Assembly: GCA_002701945.1 (NCBI GenBank)
Contig: NZXJ01000092.1
Coordinates: 3,454 to 8,715 of the forward strand
Length of the DNA stretch: 5,262 nt
Reading direction: 5' to 3'
Origin: Fidelibacterota bacterium
GTDB lineage: Bacteria > Fidelibacterota > Marinisomatia > Marinisomatales > TCS55
Part shown: positions 1 through 3,093 of the stretch, piece by piece
How the letters are laid out: each line of letters opens with the position of its first letter
Numbering within the stretch: position 1 is the stretch's first letter
Notes under the pieces: model-generated
The model's database searches: none
Told to the model about the DNA's origin: nothing
The model's input: the letters and a program-made list of their open reading frames with translations, nothing else
Made by a program: the position numbers and the translations under genes

Positions 1-461
1 ATACTTTGAATATAATTCTGGAAGGAATTGAACAAACAAATATTCCGGTCGTAAAGAATTTTGCGTTAAATGAAAGAGATTATGGTGATTTGATTGGACA
101 GAACAAAGCTGAAGCTGCAAAGAAATTTGGTTCTGAACAAGTTCATATTTGGAGAAGAAGTTTCGATGTCCCTCCTCCAGGAGGTGAATCTTTGAAAGAC
201 ACTGCTGACAGAGTGATACCCTATCTAAAGAAGGAAATTATGCCACATATTTTGGATGGTAAACAAATAATAATCGGAGCTCATGGAAACAGTATCAGAG
301 CAATTGTAATGCATTTACAAAATTATACGTCTGAACAAATTCTGAAAACCGAAATTGGGTGGTGTGAACCTTGGATTTTTGATTTTGAAAATGGAAATGT
401 TACTAATTTAGAAATAGTTTCTAGGCCAGGTAGTAAAAGTATGAGTCAATTACCGGACTAA
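1..461 (+). CDS. gpmA: 2,3-bisphosphoglycerate-dependent phosphoglycerate mutase, 3' fragment (5' end outside window)
   Basis: This cytosolic enzyme interconverts 3- and 2-phosphoglycerate in glycolysis and gluconeogenesis through a phosphohistidine. The reading frame is open to the left edge (ACT at 3-5 precedes TTG at 6), so the TTG is an internal Leu codon, not the start. About 153 C-terminal codons are present. Family motifs are clear: LNERDYG with the catalytic Glu at 72-74, then GQNKAEAAKKFG, the IWRRSFDVPPPGGESLKDT region, and AHGNSIRA with the second active-site His at 282-284. The N-terminal RHG motif with the phosphorylated His and its Arg partner must lie off-window. The short link between PPP and GGESLKDT resembles the compact (~200-residue) forms found in alphaproteobacteria rather than the ~250-residue E. 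coli form. One oddity is that the usual TGxP motif near the C-terminus reads GWCEP. The gene ends tail to tail with the next gene. Family assignment is firm; a bacterial-type mutase in an archaeon suggests old gene transfer, which is inference. Confidence 0.92.
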   Translation, partial: TLNIILEGIEQTNIPVVKNFALNERDYGDLIGQNKAEAAKKFGSEQVHIWRRSFDVPPPGGESLKDTADRVIPYLKKEIMPHILDGKQIIIGAHGNSIRAIVMHLQNYTSEQILKTEIGWCEPWIFDFENGNVTNLEIVSRPGSKSMSQLPD

Positions 462-730
462 CGTTCTTCTGACCAACCTTTAATCATTTCAAGGTTGCCT
501 TTAGTAGCTTTTATTTTTTGAGCGCGACCCCACTCATCCTTAACAATAATATCATTTCCATCAGCCAATAATGTTGCTGTAACAAAGTATCCTGATTCAG
601 ATTTGAATTGAATTTCCAACTGCCTCTCAGAACCTGCATCTTCCCAAACAACAGGATATCCTAATTCATCATAATAATCACTTATTTTTTTCATGAACCT
701 ATCGGCTGCAGTCATATCTACTTTAGACAC
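458..730 (-). CDS. Small protein of unknown function (90 aa)
   Basis: I do not recognise this protein. It begins with GTG at 728-730. An AAAGGT Shine-Dalgarno-like stretch (737-742) sits six bases upstream, matching part of the archaeal GGAGGTGA consensus, so I prefer this start. An internal ATG at 713-715 (residue 6) is the alternative. Residues 7-23 look like an amphipathic helix (DRFMKKISDYYDEL). Alternating beta-strand-like segments follow at about 25-30, 37-44, 48-56 and 60-66, then a short C-terminal helix ending in GWSEER. There is no signal peptide, membrane segment or cysteine, so a small soluble alpha+beta cytosolic protein is likely. It has two Trp, is rich in charged residues, and shows ordinary amino-acid composition, which supports a real gene. 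It lies convergent to the mutase gene (4-bp stop overlap) and divergent from the tRNA gene. Function cannot be inferred from context. Confidence 0.7.
   Translation of the reverse strand: MSKVDMTAADRFMKKISDYYDELGYPVVWEDAGSERQLEIQFKSESGYFVTATLLADGNDIIVKDEWGRAQKIKATKGNLEMIKGWSEER
509..519 (+). terminator. Putative oligo-T terminator for the mutase gene
   Basis: Four T, one A and six T lie about 50 bp past the mutase stop on the plus strand. Archaeal RNA polymerase stops at oligo-T tracts without needing a hairpin. The tract sits inside the opposing 90-codon gene, where it encodes a Gln-Lys-Ile-Lys stretch on the other strand, so it may simply reflect Lys codons. Confidence 0.35.
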
Positions 731-736
731 TGGGAG

Positions 737-742
737 ACCTTT
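737..742 (-). promoter_or_regulatory. Shine-Dalgarno-like site deciding the GTG start of the 90-aa gene
   Basis: On the minus strand this reads AAAGGT, six bases before the GTG at 728-730. It is the only ribosome-binding-like element near the gene and favours the GTG over the downstream ATG at 713-715. Confidence 0.4.
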
Positions 743-747
743 ATTAA
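740..747 (+). promoter_or_regulatory. Candidate TATA box in the divergent spacer (tRNA-Gln and/or the 90-aa gene)
   Basis: TTTATTAA is the best AT-rich, TATA-like element between the two divergent genes. Read on the plus strand it would start transcription around 769-771, giving tRNA-Gln a leader of about 30 nt for RNase P to remove. Read on the minus strand it lies about 29 bp before the internal ATG at 713-715, which would suit leaderless initiation there. A weaker element, CCTAAAGA at 771-778, sits at the canonical distance from the mature tRNA 5' end. The direction of use cannot be settled from sequence alone. Confidence 0.3.
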
Positions 748-799
748 TTGTTGTTTACCGCGGGAACAGTCCTAAAGAGTGCATTCTTTGGACAAGTGA

Positions 800-875
800 A
801 GCCCCCTAGTGTAGCGGTCCATCATTCAGGCCTTTGGAGCCTGAGACCTCGGTTCGAATCCGAGGGGGGCTACCA
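800..875 (+). tRNA. tRNA-Gln, anticodon UUG, with encoded CCA
   Basis: The full cloverleaf can be folded by eye. The acceptor stem is AGCCCCC (800-806) with GGGGGCT (865-871), then discriminator A (872) and a genomically encoded CCA (873-875). A D-arm follows with the invariant GG. The anticodon stem is CAGGC/GCCTG (827-831 and 839-843) around loop CTTTGGA. The anticodon TTG at 834-836 reads CAA (Gln) and, by wobble, CAG. The variable loop has 4 nt, and the T-arm is CTCGG/CCGAG around TTCGAAT. There is no intron. The A1:U72 first pair is known from archaeal tRNA-Gln as an identity element for the GatDE amidotransferase, which converts Glu-tRNA-Gln to Gln-tRNA-Gln. That supports an archaeal source and the indirect charging route. 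The D-stem ends in a T-T mismatch and opens with a G-T pair, both tolerated. The gene stands alone, with no neighbouring tRNAs. Confidence 0.96.
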
Positions 876-896
876 TTTTACAGACCGTAAATTTTT
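876..896 (+). terminator. Putative oligo-T terminators for tRNA-Gln, inside the 3' end of the M32 gene
   Basis: A T4 run follows directly after CCA (876-879) and a T5 run lies at 892-896. Oligo-T tracts of this kind are the usual stop signal downstream of archaeal tRNA genes. Both overlap the last codons or the stop codon of the convergent carboxypeptidase gene, so the sequence serves both purposes if they are used. Confidence 0.5.
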
Positions 897-2371
897 GTGT
901 ACTTTGAGTGTAAATAATTCACAAAATCGTCACTGCTAGGTTCTTTTCCTGTGGCTTGAGTCATCAAATCAGCAGGGAGTAATTTTGATCCATGGACATG
1001 AATATGGCTACGCATCCAATCTAATAATACATGGAATTCACCCTTTGCAATCTTTTCTGGAATAGTTGGATCGTCTGCTAAAGCTGCTGCATAAAGCTGA
1101 GCCGCATAGAGATTTCCTAGAGTATATGTTGGGAAATAACCGATAGCCCCCATTGACCAGTGGATGTCCTGTAAAACTCCTTTAGTATTATTAGGTGGAG
1201 TAACACCGAGATATTCTTCCATTTTACTATTCCAAAATTCAGGTAAATCAGCTACTTTGATATTGCCATTTACTAATTGCTTTTCAATTTCATATCTAAC
1301 CATAATGTGAAGGTTATAAGTTGCTTCATCAGATTCGACTCTGATAAGTGATGGTTGAACTGTATTGACAGCTCTATGCAATGTATCTATCGTTAAATCA
1401 GAAGGTAAATGATCAAAACATGATTTGAATTCATCAATATAATATTGCCAAAACTCATTACTTCTACCAACCATATTCTCCCACATCCTAGATTGTGATT
1501 CGTGAACTCCTAATGATACTGCTTGACCCATTGGAGTCCCTTCGTGCTCTGCCAATAGTCCTTGTTCATAGGTTCCATGACCTGTTTCATGCATTACTCC
1601 ATACAAACATCCAAAAGGGAACTCCTCATCATATCGTGTTGTAAATCGGACATCATTTGGCCCAGCTCCTGAGCAGAAGGGGTGTGTTGAAGTATCCATT
1701 CTTCCTGCATCAAAATCAAAACCTATGCTTTCAGCAACTTTCAGTGAAAATTGACGCTGTTTTTCTTCTGTGAATTTTCCAATATCTAGAAAACTAGTAT
1801 CTGGTTGATTTGGACTTTCTCCAACTGCCTTGACAAGGGGGACTATAGCTTCTCTTAATCCTGCAAACAAAGGATCTAATTGAGCCACAGTCATTCCTGG
1901 CTCGTAAATATCCAATAATGCATCGTAAATATTGTCTTCATATCCATAATATTCTGCCGTTTTACAAGTCAGTTCAACTGTTTTTTCAAGATAAGGTTGG
2001 AATTTTTCAAAATTATTTTCTGATCTTGCTTCTTGCCATACTTGTAATGCTTGTGATTTATGACGTGCTTTTTCTTCAACTAATTCTTCAGGGAGTTTAG
2101 TTGCCTTATCATATGAACTACGGATTTCACGAACATTAGCTGCTTGTTCTTCTGTTAATTTTTGTGATTCTAATGAATCTAACAATTTTCCCATTTCTGA
2201 ATCTGTAATTCTTGAATGTGCTTGCTTTGAGAGAAAAGCCATCATTTCTGAGCGAAGTTTACCGCCTTTAGGTGGCATCATAGTCTCTTGATCCCAGCCC
2301 ATTAAGCCTGTCAAACTGCCAATTAAATTTAGTTCCTTTACTCTGCCTATGAAGTCGTCATAATCGGACAT
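878..2371 (-). CDS. M32 family (Taq-type) metallocarboxypeptidase
   Basis: This is a cytosolic zinc- or cobalt-dependent carboxypeptidase that removes residues one at a time from peptide C-termini, probably in peptide catabolism. Numbering is from the ATG at 2369-2371 (497 aa, typical for the family at about 500). Conserved blocks appear in order: LMGWDQETMMP (23-33), HPFCSGAGPNDVRFTTRY (230-247), the metal site HETGH (261-265, catalytic Glu 262), GVHESQSRMWEN (289-300, with Glu 291 the likely third ligand), HIMVRYEIEKQL (355-366) and the IHWSMGAIGYFPTYTLGNLYAAQL region (403-426). All catalytic elements are intact. There is no signal peptide. A TTG at 2381-2383 would add four residues, but no ribosome-binding site precedes it. 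The ATG lies about 25 bp from a TTTAA box, pointing to leaderless initiation. The gene follows radB by 37 bp, and its stop codon is two bases from the tRNA CCA end. Confidence 0.96.
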   Translation of the reverse strand: MSDYDDFIGRVKELNLIGSLTGLMGWDQETMMPPKGGKLRSEMMAFLSKQAHSRITDSEMGKLLDSLESQKLTEEQAANVREIRSSYDKATKLPEELVEEKARHKSQALQVWQEARSENNFEKFQPYLEKTVELTCKTAEYYGYEDNIYDALLDIYEPGMTVAQLDPLFAGLREAIVPLVKAVGESPNQPDTSFLDIGKFTEEKQRQFSLKVAESIGFDFDAGRMDTSTHPFCSGAGPNDVRFTTRYDEEFPFGCLYGVMHETGHGTYEQGLLAEHEGTPMGQAVSLGVHESQSRMWENMVGRSNEFWQYYIDEFKSCFDHLPSDLTIDTLHRAVNTVQPSLIRVESDEATYNLHIMVRYEIEKQLVNGNIKVADLPEFWNSKMEEYLGVTPPNNTKGVLQDIHWSMGAIGYFPTYTLGNLYAAQLYAAALADDPTIPEKIAKGEFHVLLDWMRSHIHVHGSKLLPADLMTQATGKEPSSDDFVNYLHSKYTKIYGL

Positions 2372-2391
2372 AGAGTAAGACAATGATGGGA

Positions 2392-2400
2392 GAATTAAAG
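2392..2400 (-). promoter_or_regulatory. Putative TATA box for the M32 gene (leaderless)
   Basis: On the minus strand this reads CTTTAATTC, centred about 25 bp before the A of the ATG at 2371. That is the normal archaeal TATA-to-start distance, so transcription would begin at or next to the start codon. No Shine-Dalgarno site is visible in the gap, which fits a leaderless mRNA. The element lies in the short gap after the radB stop and suggests independent expression. Confidence 0.45.
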
Positions 2401-2408
2401 AGTTGAGT

Positions 2409-3062
2409 TTACTCTATTCCATTATTAGTTAAAACAAAATCTTCGACTGTTTCTTCAGGAAGTGACCTATGTTTCTTTAAACGAATATGCCGTAATCCTG
2501 CAGTTTTAGTTTTTTCTAAATGTATTATTGTTTTACAAAGGTGCATTAATGATTTGCCAAAATAAGGACCTATTTCTCCGTCTTTTTCATAAACTTGTGC
2601 TGTGATTAAAACGGGATAGTCTCCCTTTTCAGCCAGAGGTTGGAGAATTGAAGTCATTTCCAAGAATTGACGAGAAGATCTCGCCTTATTTTTCATATAA
2701 GATAAACGAACGTAAGCATTGATAGTATCGACTACAACTAATGAAATTTTATCATGTTGTTCTAATTTACCAGTTAATGTTTGGTGAAGATCACTAAGAC
2801 TTGAAGGTCTAATCATCAATAATTTTGAAGCGTCACAATCTCCAAAAATTTGAGTCATGCGCTCTATCGATAATCCTTCTGTATCAACAAATAAGACCAC
2901 ATGATCTGGATATGATTTGATTGCTTCCCGGGATAACTGCAAAGCCATACTTGTCTTTCCCGTTCCTGCTTCTCCATAAACAAGTGAAACGGTTCCTTGT
3001 TCAATTCCTCCTGCAAGTAGTTTGTCAACTCCTTCGCAAGTAGTAGGAAGTCTGGGAATCAT
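2409..3062 (-). CDS. radB: DNA repair and recombination protein RadB
   Basis: RadB is a euryarchaeal RecA/RadA-family paralogue thought to act as an accessory or mediator for RadA in homologous recombination, binding ATP and DNA. The 217-residue length matches the family, which consists of the ATPase core alone and lacks the N-terminal helix-hairpin-helix domain of RadA. Visible motifs are the N-terminal TTCEGVDKLLAGGIEQGTVSLVYG region, Walker A GEAGTGKT (30-37, Lys 36), Walker B LVVVDT (108-113, Asp 112), a Gln-containing sensor strand VLITAQVY (151-158) and the C-terminal LKKHRSLPEE (195-204), which resembles the KHRSRPEG motif of other RadB proteins. The start is the ATG at 3060-3062, which gives the expected N-terminus. 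A TTTAA box lies about 26 bp upstream. A GGAG ten bases before the ATG is a weaker alternative signal. The gene starts 31 bp after the stop of the surface-protein gene. No intein, frameshift or missing key residue is seen. Confidence 0.94.
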   Translation of the reverse strand: MIPRLPTTCEGVDKLLAGGIEQGTVSLVYGEAGTGKTSMALQLSREAIKSYPDHVVLFVDTEGLSIERMTQIFGDCDASKLLMIRPSSLSDLHQTLTGKLEQHDKISLVVVDTINAYVRLSYMKNKARSSRQFLEMTSILQPLAEKGDYPVLITAQVYEKDGEIGPYFGKSLMHLCKTIIHLEKTKTAGLRHIRLKKHRSLPEETVEDFVLTNNGIE

Positions 3063-3083
3063 GTCCCCGTTACTCCATATGTC

Positions 3084-3092
3084 GTTAAACTA
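3084..3092 (-). promoter_or_regulatory. Putative TATA box for radB (leaderless)
   Basis: On the minus strand this reads TAGTTTAAC, centred about 26 bp before the A of the radB ATG. Its TTTAA core lies within 1 bp of the same distance seen at the M32 gene, which strengthens both calls. It sits just past the stop codon of the upstream surface-protein gene. Confidence 0.42.
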
Positions 3093-3093
3093 C

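Noticed and set aside
748..939. Plus-strand open frame of 63 codons across the tRNA
   Set aside because: It spans a complete tRNA-Gln and the M32 3' end; the translation looks like tRNA read as protein.
1918..2100. Plus-strand open frame of 60 codons, hydrophobic
   Set aside because: It is antisense to the well-supported M32 gene, and the hydrophobic look comes from reading Glu/Lys-rich codons backwards.
2381..2383. TTG as start of the M32 gene
   Set aside because: It has no ribosome-binding site, and the ATG four codons later has a TATA-like box at the right distance and gives a family-typical N-terminus.
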